Below are positions 7,866 to 16,753 of a stretch of 64,000 bases of DNA, piece after piece. The DNA is from Oleiagrimonas sp963821885 (lineage in GTDB: Bacteria; Pseudomonadota; Gammaproteobacteria; Xanthomonadales; Rhodanobacteraceae): contig CAWGFN010000004.1 of NCBI GenBank assembly GCA_963821885.1, forward strand, positions 62,001 through 126,000, written 5' to 3'. Each line of letters begins with the position of its first letter. The first letter of the stretch is position 1. Under the pieces are notes generated by a model that ran no database searches, had not been told where the DNA came from, and saw nothing but the letters and a program-made list of their open reading frames with translations. The translations under genes were made by a program, and so were the position numbers.

Positions 7866-7937
7866 ACCTAACGCTGGAGTTAAGACGCCGACCGCTGGCG
7901 TAGCCAGTGGGCGGTCGGCTTGAATGAATTGTTAGGG
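7866..7937 (-). other. attC site
   Basis: Minus strand: CCCTAAC AATTCATTCAAGCCGACCG ... CGGTCGGCGTCTTAACTCCAGC GTTAGGT. The extended paired arms make it a near-consensus site. Confidence 0.9.
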
Positions 7938-7951
7938 CGCGTGCCCCACTG

Positions 7952-8530
7952 TTACCAAAACTTATACCAAGGCTTGCGGGGATCAGTGCTCGTGCCCGTC
8001 GCTAGGTGTGGCGGGGCTGTCTTGGAACCTTCGATAAAGCCATACACGGCCACATTGAACGCGGTTTCGGCACCGATAGCCGGGATGCACTCTTTGACGA
8101 TAAACGCCGTAGCCAAAGCAGCGGATTGAGCAGCTTGCTCCAGCGACAGCGAATGCTGCCGCGCGATCTCCAGCGCGGGCGCTTGAAGAAGCGCGAGCGA
8201 CTGCAGAACGTCGATGTGAGGCTCAGTGCCGCGTTGTTCAGGGGCGCCGCCGAACTTTGTGGAATCCAGTTGAATCCCGCACTTATCCAGGAACGCTAGA
8301 ACCAAGTTGGCCAAGCTTGGGTATTTGTCATTGGCTTCGTTCGACAGCAACACAGTGCCCGGTTGTGCAGATTCCAAGTTGAGGCCAAAGGACCGTAGCA
8401 GCAGGCTTCCGGAAAGGCGCGCGGCAGAAGCAATTGCCGTCTCCGGGTGTACTGCGCGGCCAGAGCCCGTGCCGGCCAAAAGTTCGACGTAGTCCCCCGT
8501 TGCTCGATTTTGCTCGTCTGTGATCAACAT
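7952..8530 (-). CDS. hypothetical cassette protein, 192 residues
   Basis: ATG 8530 follows a TAGGAAAG ribosome site that lies directly after the attC core GTTAGGG. The product has no signal peptide or clear membrane helix. A central region, LANLVLAFLDKCGIQLDSTK, is followed by DVLQSLALLQAPALEIARQH and an alanine-rich helical stretch QAAQSAALATAFIVKECI. The C-terminus ends in PRKPWYKFW. I do not recognise the family. The good ribosome site and cassette position argue that it is a real gene. Confidence 0.6.
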   Translation of the reverse strand: MLITDEQNRATGDYVELLAGTGSGRAVHPETAIASAARLSGSLLLRSFGLNLESAQPGTVLLSNEANDKYPSLANLVLAFLDKCGIQLDSTKFGGAPEQRGTEPHIDVLQSLALLQAPALEIARQHSLSLEQAAQSAALATAFIVKECIPAIGAETAFNVAVYGFIEGSKTAPPHLATGTSTDPRKPWYKFW

Positions 8531-8545
8531 AGAACTTTCCTAGCG

Positions 8546-8602
8546 CCCTAACGCTGGAATTGAGCGGCGGCGAAGCCGTCCGCCTCGAATGATTTGTTAG
8601 AC
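8546..8602 (-). other. attC site
   Basis: Minus strand: GTCTAAC AAATCATTCGAGGCGGAC ... GCCGCTCAATTCCAGC GTTAGGG. The stop codon of the 8597-9202 gene lies in the first core box. Confidence 0.88.
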
Positions 8603-9202
8603 CGCGGTTCGCTCACGTCTAATCACTTTTTTTCCGGACACTTCAAAACGCTGCTCCAGCTCAGGCCCAGTTTGTCCCTCCCGGTAGTAAGAAACACACA
8701 TTCTCACAATTTCGGCAAGACGTTCGGCGTCGGCGGAAAGACCTTCTATTTCAGTCGGAAGGTAGTGCGCTGACTTGTACTCAACGCCGGTTCCGTGGCT
8801 ACGAACCCTCAGGAGCGAGAACGGATTTGGCTCGGGATCATCGCCCACTGAGGTGCTGGCCCACGCATCGTGCATAAGACGATTGCGGAGCTGTACAAGC
8901 GCTTCCAACTCACGGCGCAAACACTTCATGATTTGCTTGTCGCCTTCTGTTAGCGCCCCAGCCCATCGTTCGTGTAAGACCGAAAAAAATGTTGAAACTA
9001 TCGGGCTGGCGGTTCGGTCGGTTAGTGCGCCTTGAAGCAGCAGCATCCTTTTACCTGAGAGAAGGAAACTATGCCCATCCATACCGATAAGCAAAACCGT
9101 TGCATTTTCGAGAGCCCAAAGTACCACGGAGAACTTAACAACAAAACGCCCGAGAGCGCCGAAGGTTTGCTCATCAAGTGCGAGTTGCTCCTGAGTGTTC
9201 AT
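8597..9202 (-). CDS. HEPN-like cassette protein, 201 residues
   Basis: ATG 9202 is chosen because GAGG sits five bases upstream; an in-frame GTG at 9211 is less likely. The protein is mostly helical. Residues around LEALVQLRNRLMHDAW contain an R-x4-H element (RNRLMH) like the catalytic or nucleotide-binding motif of HEPN proteins, after a long helix with FVVKFSVVLWALENATV. The assignment is structural guesswork and RNase activity is not shown. No nucleotidyltransferase (MNT) partner lies next to it. Its TAA is embedded in the attC core box. Confidence 0.55.
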   Translation of the reverse strand: MNTQEQLALDEQTFGALGRFVVKFSVVLWALENATVLLIGMDGHSFLLSGKRMLLLQGALTDRTASPIVSTFFSVLHERWAGALTEGDKQIMKCLRRELEALVQLRNRLMHDAWASTSVGDDPEPNPFSLLRVRSHGTGVEYKSAHYLPTEIEGLSADAERLAEIVRMCVSYYREGQTGPELEQRFEVSGKKVIRRERTAV

Positions 9203-9217
9203 AGTCCTCACTGGAAG

Positions 9218-9277
9218 GTCTAACGCTGGAGTTAAGCGGCGCGCGTCAGCGCGTCCGCCTTGAATGAGTTGTTATGC
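9218..9277 (-). other. attC site (first in array)
   Basis: Minus strand: GCATAAC AACTCATTCAAGGCGGACG ... CGCCGCTTAACTCCAGC GTTAGAC. This is the most consensus-like site of the array, three bases after the stop of the first cassette gene. Confidence 0.9.
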
Positions 9278-9280
9278 ATA

Positions 9281-9769
9281 TCATGCGAAGCCATTGAACG
9301 ACAGTTGTGAAAATTGCCTTGTTTCTGGGTCGTAAAGAGCTCCCCAGAAGCTACTCCCGCCGTCGCATACAAGTTCAGGCACGCTGCGCCAACGATCACG
9401 GTCTGTGCCTCGGGCATAGATCGGATGGCTTAGAAAAGCATTGATATATATGTATTTGTGACCGTTGATGATGACGCCTGCGTACTGTCTGTAGAATGCA
9501 GTCGGGTTTGCAACTGACAAGCCTTTTCCGCAACAGGATTGGGACACCAGTTTTGAAAGTTTGGGCAGGTCTTGCTCAAGTTTCGCGATTACCTTGGGGC
9601 TCACCTTCCACACGCCGGTGATTGATCTTGGTGTCTCGCGAGAGCATTGCTGTAGGACGTGCCGTGCCTGCGTCGGGGGCAACAAAGTTGCGCGCTCAGA
9701 CGAGCCCGGATCGGCAATCGCAGAAAGGCTTAGAAGAAGCAACGTGAGCAGGGTGAGTTGTTTATGCAT
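9281..9769 (-). CDS. secreted hypothetical protein (first cassette gene)
   Basis: About 162 residues from ATG 9769, with a classical signal peptide MHKQLTLLTLLLLSLSAIA-DP. The mature part has three cysteines near the middle and end (SQSCCGKG and LVCDGG), which suggests disulfides in the periplasm. The C-terminal segment SSFWGALYDPETRQFSQLS looks strand-rich. An ATG at 9805 would add twelve residues before the signal peptide and is the alternative start. No family recognised. It is the array's right-most, presumably most recently gained, cassette. Confidence 0.6.
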   Translation of the reverse strand: MHKQLTLLTLLLLSLSAIADPGSSERATLLPPTQARHVLQQCSRETPRSITGVWKVSPKVIAKLEQDLPKLSKLVSQSCCGKGLSVANPTAFYRQYAGVIINGHKYIYINAFLSHPIYARGTDRDRWRSVPELVCDGGSSFWGALYDPETRQFSQLSFNGFA

Positions 9770-9805
9770 AACTGAAATTCGGTTGCATATTGATGTGTAA
9801 TCCAT

Positions 9806-10009
9806 CCACCTATCACGGCAAATGGATCGCTCCTGTCAGGCCAACACCCCATACATTGGATACTTATGCATGTACAGGCAACCTAAATCGTCGACCTAAT
9901 CATGCAGCCTTTCCGGCTGGTTCGCTTTGCCATCCTTGCACCGGGTGCATGAGAGCGCAAGCGTGGCCCGCATGTCGGGCGCGCCCACCATGCACCATGA
10001 CGGGGCATG
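9806..10009. other. non-coding gap between cassette array and proA terminator
   Basis: About 200 bases without a convincing gene. It holds a GTTGGCC core-like sequence (minus strand, 9845-9839) where an attI site would be expected, and AT-rich stretches on the minus strand (TTGCCT ... TAAGTAT) that could serve as a promoter for the first cassette. No integrase gene or fragment is seen. Confidence 0.4.
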
Positions 10010-10040
10010 AAAAAAAGCCCGCGCAGTGCGGGCTTTTTTT
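10010..10040. terminator. bidirectional Rho-independent terminator after proA
   Basis: AAAAAAAGCCCGC ... GCGGGCTTTTTTT: a GC stem with an A-run on one side and a T-run on the other. It ends the arg/pro transcript 25 bases after proA and insulates it from the cassette array. Confidence 0.92.
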
Positions 10041-10064
10041 GGAGTGCGGGCGCCGTGGGCGGCA

Positions 10065-11332
<1,268 letters not shown>

Positions 11333-11336
<4 letters not shown>

Positions 11337-12508
11337 GCGTTTTCAACTCCTGTCGTGTCGAAGTCCAGGGGATCGGCCGGGGCCAGGTCGTCGCGATGGA
11401 TCACCGAGTCGCCATAGCTGTAGCCCAGGCGCTTCTCGATCTCGCGGGTGTGGCAGCCCAGGATCTGTCCCAGTTCCGCGGCGCCATACTGGGTGATGCC
11501 GCGGGCAATGCAGCGCGAGCTGTCATGGGTGATCACCTCCACCATGTCGCCGCGCTGGAAGTCGCCGTCGACGCCGAGCACGCCCTTGGGCAGCAGCGAG
11601 GCGCCCTCTTCGGTCAATGCGCGGACGGCGCCGGCATCGACGCGGATGTAGCCGGGCACGGCCGGCATGTGGTGCAGCCAGTACTTGCGCGCCTGCAGTC
11701 GCGAGGACCGGCTGCGCAGCCGCGTGCCGTGCAGCTTGTCCTGCGACAGCAGGCGCACCACCTCGCCATCGCGTCCGTTGAACAGCACCGTCTCGATGCC
11801 GGCGGCGGCGGCCTTCTGCGCCGCTTCCAGCTTGGTGCGCATGCCGCCGGTGCCGACCGAGCTGCCGGCGGCACCGGCCATGGTCATGACATCGGCGGTC
11901 ACCTCGTCCACGTCATGCACCGGCTCGGCGCCGGGATTGCGCCGCGGGTCGGCGTCATAGAGTCCGTCGATGTCGGTGGCGATCATCAGCAGGTCGGCGT
12001 CGATCAGGCCGGCGACGATGGCGGCCAGGTTGTCGTTGTCGCCGAGGGTCAGCTCGTCCACCGCCACGGTGTCGTTCTCGTTGACCACCGGCAGCACGCC
12101 GTGGTCGAGCAGTTCGGCGATGGTGGCGCGCGCGTTGAGGTAGCGCCGACGGTTGCGCATGTCGTCATGGGTCAGCAACACCTGCGCCAGCGGGCGGTCG
12201 AACAGGCGTTGCCACAGGGCGACGGTCTGCGTCTGGCCCAGCGCGGCCATGGCCTGGCGCGCGGCGTTGGAGGTGTCCTCGTCGGAATGGTCCGCCAGCA
12301 GCATGCGTCCGGCGGCGACGGCGCCGGACGACACCAGCACGATCTCGCGTCCGGCGGCCTGGTGGGTCGCGATGAATTGCGCCAGGCCGAGCACGTGCTG
12401 GGTGCTCAGGCCGCCGTCACTGCCGGCCAGCAGGCTGCTGCCGACTTTCAGGACCGCGCGATTCCAGGTTGGAAGTTGTTGTTGCGGAAAAATCCTTGTT
12501 GCACTCAT
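11333..12508 (-). CDS. proB: glutamate 5-kinase with PUA domain
   Basis: First step of proline synthesis: ATP-dependent phosphorylation of glutamate. The 391 residues comprise an amino-acid kinase domain (AVLKVGSSLLAGSDGG; VNENDTVAVDELTLGDND; GTGGMRTKLEAAQKA) and a C-terminal PUA domain (about residues 285-370, IRVDAGAVRALTEEGASLLP). This is the classic feedback-inhibited form. Starts 18 bases after argH on the same strand and overlaps proA. Confidence 0.97.
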
Positions 12509-12526
12509 GCGCCTTCGATCATGGCG

Positions 12527-13840
12527 TCAACCACGTTTGTCATGCATATCCTCAAGAACATTGAGACGCTGGCGCAGGATTTCAAGTCCCGGGTCCGCCG
12601 CGCCGCCCGGCGACACGCGCGCGGCAAGGCTCGATTCGGCCGTGCGACCACTGCCGGTGTCGCTGCCCGCCTTCGCCGCCTCGCGATACGCGATACGGAA
12701 TGGCACGCCCTGCGCGGCCTGCTCGATGGCGACATCGGTGGCATGCATGGACGGCTCGATGGCCGCCTGCATCGCCTCGCCACGCCAGCTGAAACGCGCC
12801 AGCAGGTCGGGCAGCAGGTGCAGCGCGCGCAGGCCGTGGGTGAAGCCGTGCACCAGCGAGCCCTTGCCCAGCTGCAGGTCGCGCTGGTAACCGCTGGGCA
12901 GCGACAGCAGCTGTTCGATCTCCACCCGCGCGGCGGCGATCGGGGCGTAGCTGGCGCGCAGCAGTTCGATGACGTCGGGATTGCGCTTGTTGGGCATGAT
13001 CGAGCTGCCGGTGGTGTACTCGTCGGGCAGCGTGACGAAGCCGAACTCGGCGGTGGTGAACAGCGACAGGTCCCAGGCCAGGCGGCGCAGATCGAGCATC
13101 GCGCCGGCCAGCGCATCCAGCGCGCCGAGCTCGAACTTGCCACGCGAGAGCTGCGCGTAGACCGGGCTGACCTGCATGCGCGCGAAGCCCAGCGCGCGGG
13201 TGGTGTAGTCGCGATCGAGCGGCAGGTTCACGCCGTAGCCGGCGGCGGTGCCCAGCGGGTTGGCGTCCAGCCAGTCGCGCGTGTCGCGGGCGCGGCGCGC
13301 GTTGTCGATGAAGCCCTCGGCGAAGCCGGCGAACCACATCGTGGTGGAGGACACCACCGCGCGCTGCAGGTGGGTGTAGCCGGGCATCGGCAGCGACTCG
13401 CCCTCGGCGCGGGTCAGGCAGACCCCGGCGATGCTCGTGCACAGCGCGGCCAGTTCGTCCATGCGTTCCTTCAGCCACAGCCGCGTGGCGACCAGGACCT
13501 GGTCGTTGCGGCTGCGCCCGGTGTGCACCTTGCGGCCGACGTCGCCCAGGCGCTCGACCAGCCGCGACTCGATGGCCGAGTGGCCGTCCTCGTGACGGTC
13601 GTCGAGCACGAAGTCGCCACGCGCGAAATCCTCAGCCAGCGCGTCCAGCTCACGCAGCAGCGCGGCGACCTCGGCATCGTCGAGCACGCCGATGCGGCCC
13701 AGGCCCTGCACGTGCGCCTTGCTGGCGGTGATGTCGTGGCGCAGGAACTCGCGATCCAGCAGCACGTCGTCGCCGGCCAGGAATTGCATGATGCGCGCGT
13801 CCACGCGCACGCCGTCTTTTTGCCAGAGCAAATCGCTCAT
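12527..13840 (-). CDS. argH: argininosuccinate lyase
   Basis: Last step of arginine synthesis: cleaves argininosuccinate to arginine and fumarate. 437 residues of the fumarase/aspartase superfamily. The signature GSSIMPNKRNPD and the segments HTGRSRNDQV and PGYTHLQRA carry the usual substrate-binding residues. Co-directional with argC (44-base gap) and proB. Somewhat shorter at the C-terminus than enterobacterial ArgH, as in other xanthomonads. Confidence 0.96.
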   Translation of the reverse strand: MSDLLWQKDGVRVDARIMQFLAGDDVLLDREFLRHDITASKAHVQGLGRIGVLDDAEVAALLRELDALAEDFARGDFVLDDRHEDGHSAIESRLVERLGDVGRKVHTGRSRNDQVLVATRLWLKERMDELAALCTSIAGVCLTRAEGESLPMPGYTHLQRAVVSSTTMWFAGFAEGFIDNARRARDTRDWLDANPLGTAAGYGVNLPLDRDYTTRALGFARMQVSPVYAQLSRGKFELGALDALAGAMLDLRRLAWDLSLFTTAEFGFVTLPDEYTTGSSIMPNKRNPDVIELLRASYAPIAAARVEIEQLLSLPSGYQRDLQLGKGSLVHGFTHGLRALHLLPDLLARFSWRGEAMQAAIEPSMHATDVAIEQAAQGVPFRIAYREAAKAGSDTGSGRTAESSLAARVSPGGAADPGLEILRQRLNVLEDMHDKRG

Positions 13841-13883
13841 GGTGAAGCCCTCGGTTTGTCGGGTCGCGGTCGCGCCGCGTTGT

Positions 13884-14828
13884 TCAGTGCTCGATGCCCA
13901 TCAGCTCGGGCAGGCTCAGGGCGAGGTTGAGATTCTGCATGGCCTGGGTGGCGGCGCCCTTGAGCAGGTTGTCCAGGCAGCTCACCACCACCGCGCGCTT
14001 GCCGTCGGCGGACAGGGTGAGGCCGCCGACTTCGGCATGGTGCCTGTTGGCCACGTCGCGTACCTGCGGCGCTTCGTCGAGCACGCGCACCAGCGGTTCG
14101 TCCTGGTAGCGGGCACGGTAGCGCTGCATCAATTCGTCGCGACCGCGCGGGCGGTCCAGGTACAGGTTGCTGGTGACGCTGAGGCCGCGGAAGTGCGGCG
14201 CCACGTGCGGCATGAACTCCACCGGGATGCCCAGCTGGAAGCTGCACTCGCGCTCGTGCATGTGGTCGATGAGGCTGTACGGCATCAGGTTGTCGCGCAG
14301 CTTGTCCGGGTCATTGCGCTCCGACGGCGTGGTGCCGGCGCCGGAATAGCCGGACACGCCGAAGCACACCGGCGGCGCGGCCAGCAGGTCCTTGAGCGGC
14401 GCGATGGCCAGCTGGATCGCGGTGGCGTAGCAACCGGGATTGCTGATGCGCCTTTGACCCCGGTACTGCGCGCGGGTCAGCTCCGGCAGGCCGTAATGCC
14501 ACTGGCGGTCGAAGCGATAGTCGGCCGAGAGATCCACCACCACGGTGTCCGGCGCCGTGGCATCGATGGCGTCGACGAAGGGTTTGCCGGCACCGTTGGG
14601 CAGGGCCAGGATCACCGCGTCGCAGCCGCGCGTGGCGACCGCCGCCGGGTCCAGGTTCTCGTAGGCCAGCGCCCCGGTGTAGCCCGGCTGGTGGTCGGCC
14701 AGGCGCTGGCCGTCCCGCTCGCGCGAGGACACGAAGCCCAGTTCCAGTTGCGGATGGGCGTCGATCAGGCGGATCAGTTCCGCGCCGGTATGACCGCGCG
14801 CGCCGACCAGTCCGACGGTACGGCTCAT
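13884..14828 (-). CDS. argC: N-acetyl-gamma-glutamyl-phosphate reductase
   Basis: NADPH-dependent reduction of N-acetylglutamyl phosphate. 314 residues: N-terminal nucleotide-binding motif VGLVGARGHTGAELIRLI, the catalytic cysteine in ISNPGCYATAIQLA and a histidine in MPHVAPHFRG. ATG 14828 is used rather than the longer frame extension, which overlaps the GNAT gene. It overlaps the GNAT stop by four bases, so both should be translated from one mRNA. Confidence 0.96.
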   Translation of the reverse strand: MSRTVGLVGARGHTGAELIRLIDAHPQLELGFVSSRERDGQRLADHQPGYTGALAYENLDPAAVATRGCDAVILALPNGAGKPFVDAIDATAPDTVVVDLSADYRFDRQWHYGLPELTRAQYRGQRRISNPGCYATAIQLAIAPLKDLLAAPPVCFGVSGYSGAGTTPSERNDPDKLRDNLMPYSLIDHMHERECSFQLGIPVEFMPHVAPHFRGLSVTSNLYLDRPRGRDELMQRYRARYQDEPLVRVLDEAPQVRDVANRHHAEVGGLTLSADGKRAVVVSCLDNLLKGAATQAMQNLNLALSLPELMGIEH

Positions 14829-15421
14829 GATTGTCGCTCCAGCTGATGGTCCAGGTGCCGGCGCACGGCCGGCCATTCGGATTCGAGGATGGAATACACC
14901 ACGGTATCGCGATAGCTGCCGTCGGGCAGGATGCGGTGGTTGCGCAGCACGCCGTCCTGTTTGGCGCCCAGACGCTCGATGGCGGCGCGCGAGCGATGGT
15001 TCAACACGTGGGTGCGAAACTCCACCGCGATGCACTGCAGCGATTCGAAGGCGTGGCCCAGCAGCAGCCGCTTGCAGGCGCTGTTGACCGCGCTGCGCTG
15101 GGCGCCGGCGGCGTACCAGGTCCAGCCGATCTCGAGGCGACGGTTTTCGGCGTCGGCGCGACAGTACCGCGTGCAGCCGACGATGCGGTCGTCGGCCCGC
15201 CGGCGCACGGCGAACGCCTGGCCCTGCCCGTCCGCGGCCTGGGCCAGGGCCGCGTCGATGTAGCCGGCCATGGCATCCGGGGTGGGCACGCTGGTCACCC
15301 ACACGCGCCACAGCTCGCCGTCGCTGGCCGCCTCGCCCAGCGCGGCGGCGTGCTCGACCGCCAGCGGCTCCAGACGCACGTGCGCGTTTTCCAGCACCCG
15401 CGGTTCGATCCAGGCGCTCAT
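14825..15421 (-). CDS. GNAT acetyltransferase inside the arginine cluster
   Basis: 198 residues, RimJ/RimL-like layout: RVLENAHVRLEPLAVEHAAA at the start, then GWTWYAAGAQRSAVNSACK and the EFRTHVLNHRSRAAIERLGA segment typical of this GNAT subgroup. Sits between argB and argC with four-base overlaps on both sides, so it is part of the operon. A gene of this kind occupies the same place in other xanthomonad arg clusters. Whether it takes part in arginine metabolism or acetylates a protein is unknown; the NAGS role is better assigned to the argB fusion. Confidence 0.85.
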   Translation of the reverse strand: MSAWIEPRVLENAHVRLEPLAVEHAAALGEAASDGELWRVWVTSVPTPDAMAGYIDAALAQAADGQGQAFAVRRRADDRIVGCTRYCRADAENRRLEIGWTWYAAGAQRSAVNSACKRLLLGHAFESLQCIAVEFRTHVLNHRSRAAIERLGAKQDGVLRNHRILPDGSYRDTVVYSILESEWPAVRRHLDHQLERQS

Positions 15422-16746
15422 GCCGTCGCCTCCAGGGTCGGCGGGCGCGTCTCGCAATGGGTGATGCAGCGCTGGATCACGTCGAAGTCGTCGATGCCGT
15501 ACCAGAACACCTTCCAGTGCTCGCGCTTGATGCAGCCGTCGGACTGCGCGTCATAGAACGGGTTGACGGCATTGCCGTGGCGCGAGCGCCAGAACAGGTG
15601 GGGCACCTGCTCGCGCATCACCTGCCACACGGCGCGGCCGATGCCCTCGCCCTGGGCGTCGTCGAGCACGGCGAACTTGTCCAGGTACGGCAGCCCCTCG
15701 TCCTCGGTGAGGATCATCGCCGCGCGGTAGTTCTCGCTGACGAACACGCGGTAGGGACGCGTGCGTTCGAAATAATCGGCAAGCAGGCGGCGGCGGAAGC
15801 TGGATTCGATCAGCGCGCGCATGCGCTCGATGTCCACGCCGTTCCAGCCGTCGTCCATGACCAGCACGCGCTCGCCGCGGCGCACCAGCGTGCCCGAGCC
15901 CTTGTGCGTGAACAGCTCCTTGGCCAGCTCGCCCGGCTTGGTGATCGACACCGACGAGGTCAGCGGCAGGTCGTCGAGCAGGTGCTTGATCTGCTCCAGC
16001 TTCAGGCGCATGCCCGAATGCACCCACGGCTGCGCCATCAGGTGCTCGTATTCGGTGCGCAGGTTGATCGACTCGATGCGCCGGCCCTCCTCGTCGAGCA
16101 GGCCGCCGGTGCCGGTGAGGAAGACGATCTTGTACGGCTGCAGCACGCGCACCAGTTCGTTGGCGGCGAAGTCGGCGTTGACGTTGAGGATCTGCCCTTC
16201 CGCGGTCTCGCCCAGCGAGGCGATCACCGGGATCGAACCGATGCGCAGGCTGGCGTCGATCGGCGCCAGGTTGACCTTGTCCACGCGGCCGACCAGGCCC
16301 AGGCGGTCGCGGTCCAGGTAGCGGGCCTCGAACACGCCGGACAGGATCGAGGTGGCGCGCACGTCGATGTCCTGCAGCGCCTCGACCAGGCGCAGGTTCT
16401 GCGCCTGGAACACGCGACGCACCACTTCCAGCGCCCTGGGCGAGGTCACGCGCAGTCCATCCACGGTCTGCTTGTCGATGCCGGCGGCGGTCAGTTCCTC
16501 GTCCAGCTGCGGGCCGGCGCCGTGCAGCACGATCGGGGTCAGGCCGACCTGCTGCAGGAAGGCCAGCGAGGAGGTCAGCGCGTCCAGCTCGTCGCGCAGC
16601 ACCGCGCCGCCGACCTTGACCACGGCGAAGCGCTTGGCGTCGAGCTGCGAGAAGCGCTTGAGGTACTGCTGGATCTCCTTGGCGCTGCCCATCGACGAGA
16701 GCAGCCGGACGATGGTCTGGCGGGTGTTTCGTGTTTCGGCATTCAT
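15418..16746 (-). CDS. argB: bifunctional N-acetylglutamate synthase/kinase
   Basis: 442 residues: an N-acetylglutamate kinase domain (about 40-285; VVKVGGAVLRDE, PIVLHGAGPQLDEEL, NVNADFAANELVRVL) fused to a GNAT-type domain (about 300-435; YRAAMILTEDEGLPYLDKFA, AQGEGIGRAVW). This vertebrate-like NAGS-K fusion is known from xanthomonads and allows both acetylation of glutamate and its phosphorylation. ATG 16746 begins MNAETRNTRQTIVRLLSSMG, the short family N-terminus; the upstream frame extension lies over argE. Arginine inhibition is expected from the family. Confidence 0.95.
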   Translation of the reverse strand: MNAETRNTRQTIVRLLSSMGSAKEIQQYLKRFSQLDAKRFAVVKVGGAVLRDELDALTSSLAFLQQVGLTPIVLHGAGPQLDEELTAAGIDKQTVDGLRVTSPRALEVVRRVFQAQNLRLVEALQDIDVRATSILSGVFEARYLDRDRLGLVGRVDKVNLAPIDASLRIGSIPVIASLGETAEGQILNVNADFAANELVRVLQPYKIVFLTGTGGLLDEEGRRIESINLRTEYEHLMAQPWVHSGMRLKLEQIKHLLDDLPLTSSVSITKPGELAKELFTHKGSGTLVRRGERVLVMDDGWNGVDIERMRALIESSFRRRLLADYFERTRPYRVFVSENYRAAMILTEDEGLPYLDKFAVLDDAQGEGIGRAVWQVMREQVPHLFWRSRHGNAVNPFYDAQSDGCIKREHWKVFWYGIDDFDVIQRCITHCETRPPTLEATA

Positions 16747-16753
16747 GGCGCTG

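Larger units (their letters stand above)
5359..9846 (-). mobile_element. integron gene-cassette array without integrase (CALIN-like), eight cassettes
   Basis: Eight small minus-strand genes are each followed, at lower coordinates, by an attC-like site. The sites have core boxes of the RYYYAAC ... GTTRRRY type (for example GTCTAAC and GTTATGC read on the plus strand) around imperfectly paired arms such as TTCAAGCC/GGCTTAA. Several gene stop codons lie inside the first core box, as usual for cassettes. Base composition is visibly AT-richer than the flanks. No tyrosine recombinase of the IntI type is found on either side. By orientation the entry end is the right end, next to proA, where a GTTGGCC core-like sequence lies at 9839-9845 on the minus strand. 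Confidence 0.88.

Noticed and set aside
9806..10064. Integron integrase or its remnant beside the cassette array
   Set aside because: No frame on either strand shows tyrosine-recombinase motifs; the interval is too short and ends in the proA terminator.
11396..13930. 844-codon plus-strand ORF over proB and argH
   Set aside because: Antisense shadow; both minus-strand genes have full catalytic signatures.
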